Assembly: GCF_025766255.1 (NCBI RefSeq)
Contig: NW_026516799.1
Span: 1 to 64,000 of the forward strand
Direction of reading: 5' to 3'
DNA: 64,000 bases
Source of the DNA: Zychaea mexicana
Taxonomy: Eukaryota; Mucoromycota; Mucoromycetes; Mucorales; Lichtheimiaceae
Made by a program: the position numbers and the translations under genes. Position 1 is the first letter of the stretch; every line of letters starts with the position of its first letter. Positions 11,801-23,441 of this stretch are shown here, one piece after another. Below the pieces are notes generated by a model that saw nothing but the letters and a program-made list of their open reading frames with translations, did no database searches and was not told the DNA's origin.

Positions 11801-13560
11801 GGCGTGAAGATCTGCTAATCGTCATCCAGAGAAATTGTTGTATGCAAACATTCGTGAGAAGCACATGGTGTCAGTGATATCAGTAAAAGTGTATGCTGAG
11901 TTGTCAGAGATGCTTGTACGATCGATGGCTGGGAGCGTTCGTGATATTCATGATTTTTAGAGCTGTGCTGTTCTTTTTCAGCAGCACAGTCACTCAAAGA
12001 CAGCATGATCATGGTTCACCGTCATATTCATATGTATACGCTGATAATCAAGCCAAGTTATAAAAAAGAGATCCTTCTGTTTTTATTTCTTTTACTGGTG
12101 CCCTCACACAATCCGTCGTATCAGCAATCCGACAAAAGAACTGCTGTTCACAGCACATCTTCTAACCCGCTCAAAACATTATGCTTTCTTTTCAAAATTG
12201 ATCGTCTTTATTCAAAATTCTATTCTTCTAGTCCAACACTGTTGCCTTCAGCACACCAAGACCGGCACTCGAATTATATACCCCCATCACTCATCTACCA
12301 TCAGCATGCCCATCACAATTAACTAAGCACAACACATCCTGCCCAGCAATCACTCTTGACCACTTACCTGGATCCTCACACATAACAATGATACAAAAAC
12401 GTAGTATCTACATTACAAACCACCGCCGCAAGTTAGAATATGGCTCAAGCTGATCCAGCAATACACATACACCAAAAAGTAAAGTACCTTATCACACCAA
12501 CAGCATATTGATATGGCTACACGATCAACGGTCTTGCACCTGTTCCATAAACAAACAAAATAATCGCCCATCCAAATTCCTCTGCCACCGTCACCAATAC
12601 CCACAATGGCCGCCGTCAATGATCGCGCGTGTACATGCACTTGTTCATCCTATCAATCATTCGTACTATTTAATAAAACAATCCACAAGTGCTAACCAGC
12701 TAATATAAAGGAAGATCTTGAATTAGAAAAACTTACCATGTGGATCATAACTTCGGCAAACGCATGTGTCCGAACAAAAGCAAAGTTCATCCATGGAGAG
12801 CCACAGCAACAACACAGTCTCAGCCTTGATCTTGATAAATCCAAAACGGCGATGAAGGCATACAGCTTAAGCATACACAGGAACGCTATGAGAACAGGTC
12901 GTCCGTTTGAAGCGGCAGAGCAGCATCCATGCGTAGCATCTTTGGTAAGCACAAGAAAACCAAAACCAAGTCCATCAAGCAAAGGAGCCTTGGAAACAAG
13001 CACGCCAAGAAGAGCCACAATACGTCAAGCAGAGTTCAAGACACCCACGGAAAAGAGTTCGTCTGCACAATGAGTAGAATATCCAACACGTCCCCGATCT
13101 TCGGTGGCAAGAGAATTGCGAGATGGAGCAAGTCAACGTATACGACAGCCAAAAAAACCAGAGTACGGATTGCAGGTAACAGAGCAACATGGGCGCCGGC
13201 ATTGCTGGATTCTATTATACAAGAGCAGAATAACGTCACCATAGATGGCAGCCAGCACGATTGACGATAGTGACAGGAGAAAAAAACGTTCTGTTGAAGG
13301 CAAGGACAGAGCAGCCATAGCAAGTAAAGATGACAAAGACGCGTAATGTTCGAGTGGCGTAAAGTGAGATGCAGCAAGCGTGACCAGATGGCATGAAGGT
13401 CGTTGAAAGATGAAGCAATGTTGAGTAATAGTGAGTAGCAAAAGAACTTTGGTAAAAAAAAAAGGCAAAGTAAAAAGTAAAGCAGGAAGAAGAGGGAAGA
13501 AAAGAAAAAAAAAGAAAGCGAAACAGCAGCGTACCCCTTGCTTCAGGTATATATACCGTT
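11801..13560. other. Diverged B-type spacer, no gene recognised
   Basis: The part from about 12740 to 13560 resembles the start of a B unit (GTGAGATGCAGCAAG and AGATGGCATG motifs as at 7600 and 10140). Open frames of 60-158 codons overlap one another on both strands and show no domains. I see no supportable gene. Confidence 0.4.
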
Positions 13561-13839
13561 CTGGGGCCCCGAGCCCATCGGAAGAAGATGCTTTCCCATA
13601 CATGCAGTGGTGGTAGTGGTAACCATGACAACCGCGGCTTTACCCCTTTCAACCCTTTTCCCATGCTTCCTTTCTTTACTTTACTGCTTTTGCTACGCCC
13701 TTCCTTTTCCATTACTCCTCCTTTTACTTTTCGCTTCTTCTTGTTTACGCTTCCCTTTTCGTTTTCATGCTGTCACTCCGCTCGACTTATTCTTTCTTTT
13801 TTACGTGTGCTACGTTCTTCCCTTTTCGTTCACTCTTGT

Positions 13840-14400
13840 CATTTTCCCACCCATTCCCTTTTCGTTACCATGGTTCCCTTTTCGTTACCATGGTTCCCTT
13901 TTCGTTTCCGCGTTCCCTTTTCGTTTCCGCGTTCCCTTTTCGTTTCCGCGTTCCCTTTTCGTTTCCGCGTTCCCTTTTTGTTCAGTCTTGTCATTTTCCC
14001 ACCCATTCCGTTTTCGTTCACTGCTTGTCATTTCCCCCCCCCATTCCCTTTTCGTTCACTGTTTGTCATTTCCCCCCGTTCCCTTTTCGTTTCTACGTTT
14101 TTCTTTTCGTAACCATGGTTCCCTTTTCGTTTCCGCGTTCCCTTTTTGTTCAGTCTTGTCATTTTCCCACCCATTCCGTTTTCGTTCACTGCTTGTCATT
14201 TCCCCCCCCCATTCCCTTTTCGTTCACTATTTGTCATTCCCCCCAGTTCCCTTTTCGTTTCTACGTTTTTCTTTTCGTAACCATGGTTCCCTTTTCGTTT
14301 CCGCGTTCCCTTTTTGTTCAATCTTGTCATTCTCCCACCCATTCCTTTTCCGTTACTATGTTCCCTTTTCGTCACCGCGGTTCCCTTTTCGTCCTCTTCC
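13840..14400. repeat. Pyrimidine-rich minisatellite
   Basis: A ~17-19-bp unit (TTCCCTTTTCGTTTCCGCG and variants with GTTACCATGG or GTTCACT) is repeated across the block. A higher-order segment of about 130-140 bp is duplicated (13950-14110 versus 14130-14290) and contains C-runs of 8-10. This produces a 310-codon Phe/Pro/Ser frame that is a by-product of the repeat, not a gene. The array abuts the 3' end of helicase gene C1. Confidence 0.9.
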
Positions 14401-14424
14401 AAAAAGAGTTTGTCATTGTCATTT

Positions 14425-14560
14425 TGCTTTCCCCTGCTTAAACGTGTCCGACATAGATTTAAAAATCTAGTCATTGACCAAATAAAGTTTTGGTCACTGT
14501 TTGGTCACTGTCATTTCACTTTTCCCTGCTTAAATGTGTCCGACATAGGTTTATAATAGA
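14425..14560. repeat. Duplicated ~40-bp edge motif (GTGTCCGACATA)
   Basis: CCCTGCTTAAACGTGTCCG then ACATAGATTT (near 14432) recurs as CCTGCTTAAATGTGTCCG then ACATAGG (near 14524), with GGTCACTG repeats between them. The same GTGTCCGACATA occurs at 29150, just before the B3 repeat, and a relative occurs at 7965. It marks edges of repeat families. Confidence 0.6.
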
Positions 14561-17500
14561 GAAAGTAGAAAGGGGTAGCAAAAAGATATACAATATACTG
14601 ACCTTTTGGGGTATGGCAAATCGAACATGTCTGCGCGTTTGGATATCCAAAGCAGGTATACGAGTAAGGATCTAACTCGGATTGGATTGTCTTGCGTATA
14701 CATACACTGTTGTTTATCTTCCGTCGGAAACCTGCCCAAGTGCTTTCGTCGTCGTTATTAGGGTCACTGTGATTGGACATCTTACTTGCCAACAGGACAC
14801 AAAAAGCGACTCTTCCATCACGTCCGGCACGTCCTGTTTCTTGGGCATAATCTAAGACTGAGGCCGATCCGGATACATGTACAACAAGACGGATTGACGG
14901 ATGATCAACGCCAGTGCCAAACGCGTTTGTTGCAACAACAATTGATGTATTGCCATTGAGAAAATCTTGAGTGATACGGATCTTGTCTTCTTTGCTGTGG
15001 CCACCATGGAATGCCTGAACATTGTTACCGAGATACGGCGAAAGGTGTTTGCGTAACATTAAAGTCCATTGCTCAACAGATTCGCGGCTGGTACAATAGA
15101 CTATGCATGAGTCGTTTGGTGCATTCAATGTTTCTGTCATCCATTTCAATGTAGCCTTGCGCTTGTCATTCCCTGCGTCTTCGATTATGTACTTGAGGTT
15201 CTCGCGCACAGTGCATGCTCGGATTACATTGAAGCTGGTACCAAGGCAAATGGATAACTCTTTCTCCATACTAACAGGCAAGGTGGCAGTCAAGCAAATC
15301 AAAGGTACTTGCACAGTACGCAACCATAATAGTTGATGCATTGATTGGCGGTAATCGGCAGACTGAACAGCAAGATGAGCTTCGTCCAAAACGACCCGGG
15401 AAATCTTTCCACTGCTATGCGCAAGTCGAAGAAAAGCAGCAAAACGACTAGTCGCAGCCTGTTCGACGGAAACCAATAGAAGCCTCGGTAGCTGTTGTAC
15501 TGCTGACATGCTGTTTGTGTACTCGCCACATGAGACATTCAGGTCTTTGACGCGTTTGATGACGTCTGCTGCAAGGGCAACGAGAGGCAGAACAAGAACC
15601 GTCGTTTGATTTTCCTTCATTAGCGGCGCAAGGTATACCGATGTTTTTCCACCACCGGTCGGAAGCACAACCAAAAGATCATTCTGTCCCAGTAAAGCAT
15701 GTTGAATTGCGACTGCTTGTGCCGAAGACTTGAACGATGCCATAGGCGCATTCAATGACAGCCGTAACGCTTCCAAAGCCTGTAGACCGATGTCTATGCA
15801 AAAAGAAAAGCATGCATAAATATAACAGTTCTCATACAAAACAACATCTTTTACACACATACACGTATATACATATATGATAACATTAAGAAAGAATATA
15901 TTATACATACTATTGTCAACCACGTCTGTACAATCCGGAGACAGATCCGGTGCTGGCGGCGTATTCACCAAGCGTCGTACTGTATTCTCAATTGTTAATT
16001 ACTGTTCAAACTGCAACAATGCGACTCGTTCACGGATAGCCTGGTTCTCTCGATGATATGCAGCCACAGCTAGATCTTGTTTTGAGGCGGCTGTTCGCAT
16101 TGCTTCCGTCACTGCAGAGAAATCATAAATGCCTGGTCCGACACCTATAAAATATGTAAAACGGATATGTAAATATAAGTATAAAATTTCGATATGAGGA
16201 TAACACATATGTGCGATAAAAATGAAGCAAAAAATGACACCAAAAGCAAACATACCCAGCAAATCCTGCCACTTTGCAGACAAATGATAATATTCGAAGG
16301 CAGTTGTTGCATCAAGATGTCGTGGGTCCTGATCGGAACGCGAGTAAAACCGACCAGCAACTTCGCTGCTATGACCAGCTTGAAGGTCAGCCAGAGTACT
16401 GTCTATAGTCGGTAATTTCATGATATGTTGTCTTGCGAAGGCGATGGATATATGCCGGTACTGTTGCCATGTAACGCGGTAACCTAACTCCGTATTCCAT
16501 ATTCTTGAAAAGGTACCTCGTAAGACATCAGGTGACACCGGTTCTCCATGGCGTATTACAAGAGTAGAGCTGGTAACAAAGGATATGATTCCATCGGGAG
16601 ACGTATGGACGTGTCCAACAAACATACTATTACAAAAAGTTGAGGAATGAGTAAAGGTTCGCCAATGTATATTTTGATATTTGATGTATGGTATATGATA
16701 AACATGATGACTACTGACCTTTCGATAGGTTTCACAAAAACCAAGTACTTGACAAATGCGCGCGATAAGATAGGAGGTAAGACCTGGCAACGATTTGATC
16801 AAGACCTTTTAGTTCGCGAGTCTTTTGATAATGAGTGACGATCATGATAGACTGGTATGCATTTGACCAATATAAATGGCGGTCGGCGTCGTGCGTGTTT
16901 CTTGTCAGTAGCGTAGCGATCTCTGAACATCGCGCTGTCTGCCCGTATGTCATATGCATCGCGACGAAAAGAAGCATTTGCAAATGCTCAACCCTCTTGA
17001 TGTATGTTGTAATAGCAGCTCTGTTCCAGTCAACGTCGACACCATCGATACCGTCGATGTATGTTTCGTGTAATTTGGGATCGTTCAATATTTTACGCAA
17101 TACATACTGATAATGGCTGTGCAGGTCGTTGCGCTCGTCGTACACGAATGAATACCCGATTGTGGTATTGTTCGGCTCATCATACAGAGCAAGGTAGGAG
17201 TTGTTACTGATGCCCAATATCACATCGAGACTGATACCGTGTGTCAGCATGGCTATTTCGTTTTCAATTTTCTCATAATGCTACTAGCAAGATGTGATAT
17301 ATGATGGAGCTTGACAGTTTCACACGAGTCAGCCAAAGTCACTCGGTAAAGTTTCCTTTTGCGGACCAGAATATGTAAGGCAAGCGGGAATCATTTGCCA
17401 CTGATGTCGATGCAAGACGGCTTATTTCAACAAGTGCACCAAATGGAGTTGCATGGGCATCCATGAGGAAAGGAGCATACGTTTGTTCGAGTCTTCAGAA

Positions 17501-19037
17501 AAACAATAGTTAAGTTACTGTAAACGTCATGGAATATTTGTTCATGATAAAAAAATGTATATAGACATGGATACTTACTTCTCTAAAGCATGATCGACTT
17601 CGGACGGCTGCATGATGTCACATAAGACCACGAGTCGTAACCAATACTTCAATTTTGCGATGACCGGGGTTATATCACGGGTAGGAACAAACTTGCCAGT
17701 GTAATCCAATGAGTTGATTATGAGGAACCGTATGAGCACGTAGCCAGAGGGAGGGGTGTTCAGCAGCTTTTTTTCCATGAGCGCGATCAACATCATTTTG
17801 TGAATTAACCGTCGTGCACTTGTATACTGCCGTTCCACATCTGGTCTTTTCGTTTCAGCGGTGGCAACAAGGACAAGAGATTCAACAAGACTGGTTATTG
17901 CGATAGGCGGAGACAGCAAATACAATGACTTGTTATACCTGGATCGGATCAAGAACAATATGAAATGTACACCAGTAGTAGCATACTTGTGGACGCTACC
18001 ATCGCCTCCTAGTTTCTGGAAACCAACCTTGGGCACTCGTTCCTGCGCACTTGTGAGCATATATTGGACGAAGAGGCGATGTTAGTCATTCAGACAAGAA
18101 GAATACAAAATAACAATATCAAATGAGAAAAGAAATTACAGTATACATACACGTCATGCATCAGTAAGCGCCGGACAAAGTAGTCCATCGAATCAATATT
18201 ATTGTGCATACAGTCAAAATACAATCGCACGGCCTTTATAACGTATTGCAGTATAGCGTCGCCTGTATCAACTGGTTTCATAAGGTCGACCAGGTCTTGC
18301 ATAGTCGCACCTATGAGAGAAACAAATTATATCAGAGCTTTTAGTATAGAATTCATTATTCAAAAGCGCAATATCATGACTAATTGAAGCAAACGGTTTT
18401 TCATCATTACCAGTAAAGCACCAATCGGCGACATAATGATTCCACTTGAGATGAGAATAAAACCAGCTTAGAAGGCGGTTGTCGCTGGTGATGGGCCTTC
18501 CTTCATCTGCAGTCGGTGGAGCAATCGAAGATCCAACATTCATGATTACTTGTTGCATAACTGGTGCTAACTCGTCTGAGACGTCAGCACAATCGTCGTT
18601 ACCACACGTGTCAGCATTCATCACGACCGTTGTGTCGTCCGCGCCATAGCATTCCTTCGTGTGCCGGTGCAAGTTGCTTATAGATGCTGCTGTATATGTA
18701 GCGGTACAGTGTATACAATGAAAAAGGTCGTCAGCGCCCCGTTCAATCACAATTTTCTCACCTATAAAACACAACAAAGCCAAGCATTTGAAATTATTAG
18801 TAGAGCAATATTAGCTTACTGTTCACTTTTAAACAAGGAAGGAAACAACAATATATAGCATGACACAAAAAAAAACGAAAAAGACTTACCATCGGGATAC
18901 GTGACAGTTGCATTCTTCTGATGGGCGATACGAACATGACGTTCACGATCGTATTCGCTAGGAAACAGAGCACCACATCCAGCATGGCTACATTCAAATG
19001 TACGCATATCAACAGGTGAGATGGGCGAGTTGGACAT
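14511..19037 (-). pseudogene. Zinc finger - tyrosine-recombinase-like - RecQ helicase, copy C1 (decayed)
   Basis: Eight exons can be drawn (minus): 19037-18890, 18761-18411, 18310-18153, 18042-17579, 17492-16719, 16626-16256, 16144-15911, 15793-14511, with GTAAGT/GTATGT-type donors and in-phase joins. Exons 1-2 encode two zinc fingers (C-x4-C..H-x4-H and C-x2-C..H-x3-C). Exons 5-6 carry tyrosine-recombinase-like motifs ARCSEI, YRHIS and GHSS-x6-Y. Exon 8 is a full RecQ-type helicase core: PTGGGKT, DEAH, TATLP, QETGRAGRDGR, then a Cys cluster (CFGY..CSICH). Breaks: single-base deletions versus copy C2 near 17272, 17340 and 16781, and a TAA where C2 has CAG (about 16001). The frame ends near the minisatellite, so the C-terminal domain seen in the plus-strand relative is missing. 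RecQ-like telomere-linked helicases of fungi are the closest known class; the recombinase assignment is my inference. Confidence 0.8.
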
Positions 19038-19544
19038 TGTAAAGAATAAGGATGTTATAAAGCGAAGCAGATAAGCGATGATAAAATGTAATGGAGTATG
19101 ATTAGTAAAATATGGCTTCATGACCGCGGCCTTTTATACTTTTTTTTTCTTTTTACAACAATGAGTAGAAGTCTCTATCCACTATGACAGTTCCATACAA
19201 CAGCTTATCAAGAAAGCGGCGATTACAAAGCAACGGGACGATTGGAAATAGAGGATCAGCTAGAAGCAAAAGTGGATTAGCGATAGCTATTATCGATAAA
19301 CTGTAATCTAATGACATCATTTCTCCTTTTTTTAGGAAAATAAGGGTAGAGGCGAATATGTGATGAGAAGTTGAATAGTAATCGATATGATCAACCATTA
19401 ATTGTAATTCGGTCAGCATGAAAAACAAATGAGAGAGGTTCGCCTAATGAGTCTAATAGTAGATATAGTCGACATACCATGAAACCAATAGTATCATAGC
19501 TGCAGTTTGTTTATTTGGGAAAATGGATGCAGTGAGCTTTTGAA

Positions 19545-19770
19545 AAAAAGGGTCGATCACAAAAGAGGGTCGATTAGTAATAAGAACGCTTGTAAATTGT
19601 GAATTGATTAGTAACAAGTTTTTACAAGAAAGGGTTCAGAAAAAAAAGTAGGGTTCAGAAAAAAAAGTAGGGTCCAGTTGAAAAAAGGGGTCAACAACTT
19701 GTGACAAATTTACGGGAATTAAGGGTCTGTGTGAAAAAGGGGTTTGTGCGAAAAAAGGGTCGGCTAATAT
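19545..19770. repeat. GGGTC / A-run interspersed motif cluster
   Basis: Between 19545 and 19770, GGGTC, GGGTT or GGGGTC motifs, mostly preceded by A-runs, occur about nine times in the same orientation (AAAAAAAGGGTCGATC, AAAAAAGTAGGGTCCAG, AAAAAAGGGGTCAAC, AAAAAGGGTCGG). It is repeated in copy C2 near 45383-45580. The regular G-strand bias resembles a binding array or degenerate telomere-like repeat; function unknown. Confidence 0.6.
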
Positions 19771-22700
19771 CAGACATGATCAACAAACTATTTATTATTG
19801 ACAACATAGCAGCAACTGTTATACAACACAAGTTCGGTATTTTCCCATAAGATTTGCGCCTTTCACTTTTCAGGGTGGCGTCGTTTACAATGCAAAATAT
19901 ACAGCAATGGGCCGCCAAGTAAAAAAAAACATAACTCGCGTAGATAAACGACAGCACCTGGACCACTTTGCGGCTGGACCTTCTTTTTTTAGTTCATCGC
20001 TTTCAATCTCATATACTGCAATTTACAACGCAAATTATTGTATCAATGTATACAAATCGAGTTGGTCTTGCATTTTTTAGAGCAAATGTATGTCCTATTT
20101 TACATGGGTAAAGGATCACGCAGCAGCAGTATAGGGTACCTCTCTGAACAACGCGTCATTCTGATTTATAAGCTGATATGAGGACCACTGTGCGGTATAT
20201 ATTATGCCTTTTCCAAGCACGTATACAAGTAAGGCAATATAATCATGGTGATCATATTTACTTTTGTTGACTGTCAGCAGCAGTATCATATGATAGATAT
20301 AGTATCAAGCTCTTGTTTCCTTCCTCATTTACAATGATTTGAATCGCAATATCGATGAAGCTAAGCATCATGATCAGCAGTGAAATCAACAACGTCATAT
20401 AAACATTGTGGTAATTGTAGACTGGATTCACATCAAAGAAAACAACAACGTCATAAAGTTACTGTAATAAGTTTAGACGTAGACAACAACAACAACGATA
20501 AAGAGATTGGTCTAATTACGCCATCGTAATGTATATCGATTCTCACATATAAGAGTGAATATGTAATAACCGTTACAAATTACAATAATAAAGTTTATAG
20601 TATAGAAGTACTACATCGTACGATACTGTTTTATGCGCTTCTTACTAATGCCACATACAACATAGCATGTGCACGATTCGGTAGTTTGCTTGGTACAGAA
20701 AAATTATGCAATTGGTACTGAGCTATTTTTGCTTGTACTTTTATGTTCTTTATACGGATAGGTGCATATGAAGATGGCGAGACCAGATTCAGACAACATC
20801 AACAAGATACTAATTATTCAATTAGATCAATTGCATCATTTCATTGATCTCATGAAGGATATGGATATCTCTGTTGAGTAAAAAGCAATTATCAACTTTT
20901 TGAATAATTACATATCAACTTGTTCTGTGTATAAAGATGCAAAGATTGTAGCGGTAATGATGTAGTTGTATATATGCATTTAACCTTATATTGATGTGGA
21001 AAAAGCCGAATGATATCATCTATAGTAGAATCTTATAACAGCGATCAACATGAGGTACTGATTATTCTTCACATTAGTTATTTCGATAACGACATCATTA
21101 TATCGATTCTTTCTGCTACATATATAGCATTTAATATGGTGGTATGCTTCAACATACTGCTGCGGTATAACTATTATACAGTATATAGGCGATTGCCGTT
21201 TTGTTTGAGCTGGTCTATTAAAAGAATTGGTTGAAAGGTATGTATCATATTTCACAAGAGATGTTTGCAAAATGACTATATGCAAAAAAACCATGACGAA
21301 AGTTGGACTGAAAATTGAGTATAGATAGATGCTACCGTTTTTTTTATGGGAGGGGGCCAGTGTTTTGAATAAAATTATTACAATTTGCAACAGTGAATCT
21401 TTATTCTTTGACGAAGTGTTCATCGTCAACAACAATGATACTCAATTTACAGTAGATGCCATCGTCAAAATGATCCAAGATTGCAAATTAAAATGAATTC
21501 AGAGCGCTACTATGAAAGATATGAAGTACGGAGAATTGAGAATTTGTTTTATACGTAGATGTAACATATAAAGATATATGTTAAGCACTGCTCTCGAAGC
21601 AACTTACTGCGTTATTTCTTTTTTTCAGGAGCATCGAACAATAATGAAATGGCCAACAAGGCATTGACGATGACGATTACGTTGGCCAGAACTTTAACTG
21701 CTAGTGATGTTGGTAGAGGAGGAAAAAGGTACTGGAAGTATTGTCGGTCACTGCTAGTTGACACACGGATATATAGATTTAGCATTCGCATTTTTTCTCC
21801 GTGAGCGCAAGCATTATTCAACTAGTTTGACAATTGCAAATGGCAAGATCGTGAAAGGGGCTCTTAATCCAAACAGCAATACCGAAAGTGAGAATGAAAA
21901 TTCTGTAATGCTATCATAATATGTATTATTGCTATTCTAACTTTCCTAATGTTTATTTTACTGTGCATCCATTTTTTTCATTTGAATGATATTGGCGTTA
22001 TATGACGGACGCAGATTGTCAAAAACAGAAGAATGCTCTTAGAATGATAATTACATGCGTTTATTTCTCATCCTCGCTGATCAATAAAGAAACCGTGTAT
22101 TGATAAATGTGAAAGGAGGTTTTATTGAGAGAGAGCCTAATACCCTTTTGTAACGCTATGTACTGAAAGAGCTGGTTTGGTGATGTTGACGGTATATAAA
22201 AATTGTTCTACTCTGCTTTATCTATTGTTAATAGAAGGTGTCGTGGTACTAGTTGTGCTTGGGACTTTGACCGCTTTTACAATTCCTGCAATCACAATTA
22301 TGTTTGTAGTTAGATATTCTGCAATGGTCGATTGGGATCTTACACTTGGCATGCTGTATACATTGACACAATGAAATGGGTAAAAACGTCTGTCCCTTAA
22401 GTCGCAGTATTTCAATAGCAGCAATTACGAATGCAGTGTATGGCTTTCAAACTTAATATCATGAACGGTGGTGTACGTCGTCAATTAGATCAAGGAGCAC
22501 GGATAAGCTGTGAATAAGGACTAACCACATTGACTGTTTCAAATTCAAAGTGTATACTTATATAATATGTTATAGTATACTTCTATATCGTTATGTACAT
22601 GCTGTCGTTTCATTGAGCACGATTAGCGATAAATCCGCTGGAGAAATGCTGTTATATATACATTACATTCACGACAGCATAATATTAATATTATTGGTAC

Positions 22701-22959
22701 AAGGTGTATAACCCTCTTATAGAATTCATCTATCATACATAGTCCACTGTGAATTGTGCTTATGCGCCGTTTATCTACATAGTGTACAGCTAGAGATAAA
22801 ACTATTATTGCATTGAATACGCTTATCATAGCAGTGTGATGTGAGAAGATATGTTTTGATAATATTGCATTTGAAGTAGGCTGTATTTGTGCTACATCAT
22901 ACTTTTGCTACATTATATATTGCTTTGTGGTCGCAACATGCATTTTTTATTACATCGTG

Positions 22960-23245
22960 TCTTACTACACCATCTTTGACTATGCCGTATTTCTACCACG
23001 TAGTGTTCTACTACATCGTCTTCAACTACGACGCATCTCTATTACGTCGTATTCTACTACATCGTATTTCTACCACGCCGTCTTTTACTACGTCGTCTTT
23101 TACTACGTCGTCTTTTACTACGTCGTATTTCTACTACGTCGTCTTTTACTACGTCGTATTTCTACTACGTCGTCTTTTACTACGTCGTCTTTTACTACGT
23201 CGTATTTCTACCACGTCGTCTTTTACTGCGTCGTATTTCTATTAC
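22960..23245. repeat. TACTACGTCGT minisatellite in C1 arm
   Basis: A 15-16-bp unit (TACTACGTCGTCTTT or CTACTACGTCGTATTT) is repeated about 15 times. The equivalent array in copy C2 (51895-52150) is shorter and more diverged, so the array has changed length since the duplication. Frames through it encode Tyr/Val/Phe-rich repeats that are not believable proteins. Confidence 0.85.
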
Positions 23246-23363
23246 CTCTTGTTTTTTATATGTCGTTGTCTTAAATATGATATGTACTGAGAATAGATAC
23301 TATGTATTCAACTTGAGATAGTGCACTAGTAATGAACAATATAGACGTATTTTTTTGAAAGGA

Positions 23364-23419
23364 TAATACGTCCGTATTACACAGATAAAAATACGATCGT
23401 ATTAATACGTCCGTATTAA
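23364..23419. promoter_or_regulatory. Cluster of TAATACG-N2-CGTATTA inverted repeats
   Basis: Three inverted repeats lie within 56 bp: TAATACG-TC-CGTATTA (23364-23379), AATACGATCGTATT (23390-23403) and TTAATACG-TC-CGTATTAA (23402-23419). They sit 22 bp upstream of the helicase ATG at 23442 and at the right end of the duplicated segment. In copy C2 the third site has changed in both arms (ATATG-TC-CATAT), keeping its symmetry. A recombinase site, an operator or an element end are all possible; this is inference from position and symmetry. Confidence 0.5.
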
Positions 23420-23441
23420 ATAATACGATTTCATTAATAAA

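Larger units (their letters stand above)
19038..23441. other. Duplicated, mostly non-coding arm of the C segment
   Basis: About 4.4 kb between the divergent helicase genes. No long open frame exists; short AT-rich frames occur (for example 21016-21435, minus). A few pieces look like possible small exons: an ATG frame near 20769-20881, a frame around 21396-21496, and one after a pyrimidine tract plus CAG near 21630. None has a recognisable domain. A 65-codon hydrophobic frame at 22177-22374 is also conserved in the other copy, but the copies are too similar for conservation to count as evidence. Holds the GGGTC cluster, a minisatellite and an inverted-repeat cluster listed separately. Confidence 0.5.

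Noticed and set aside
12005..12322. 105-codon frame with possible hydrophobic segment
   Set aside because: No homologous frame in related B units and no recognisable motif.
13538..14470. 310-codon open frame rich in Phe, Pro and Ser
   Set aside because: It is a translation of the pyrimidine-rich minisatellite; all three frames are open there because the repeat lacks stops.
22889..23290. 133-codon Tyr/Phe/Val-rich repeat protein
   Set aside because: Encoded by the TACTACGTCGT minisatellite; all frames look alike and the C2 copy is not conserved at protein level.
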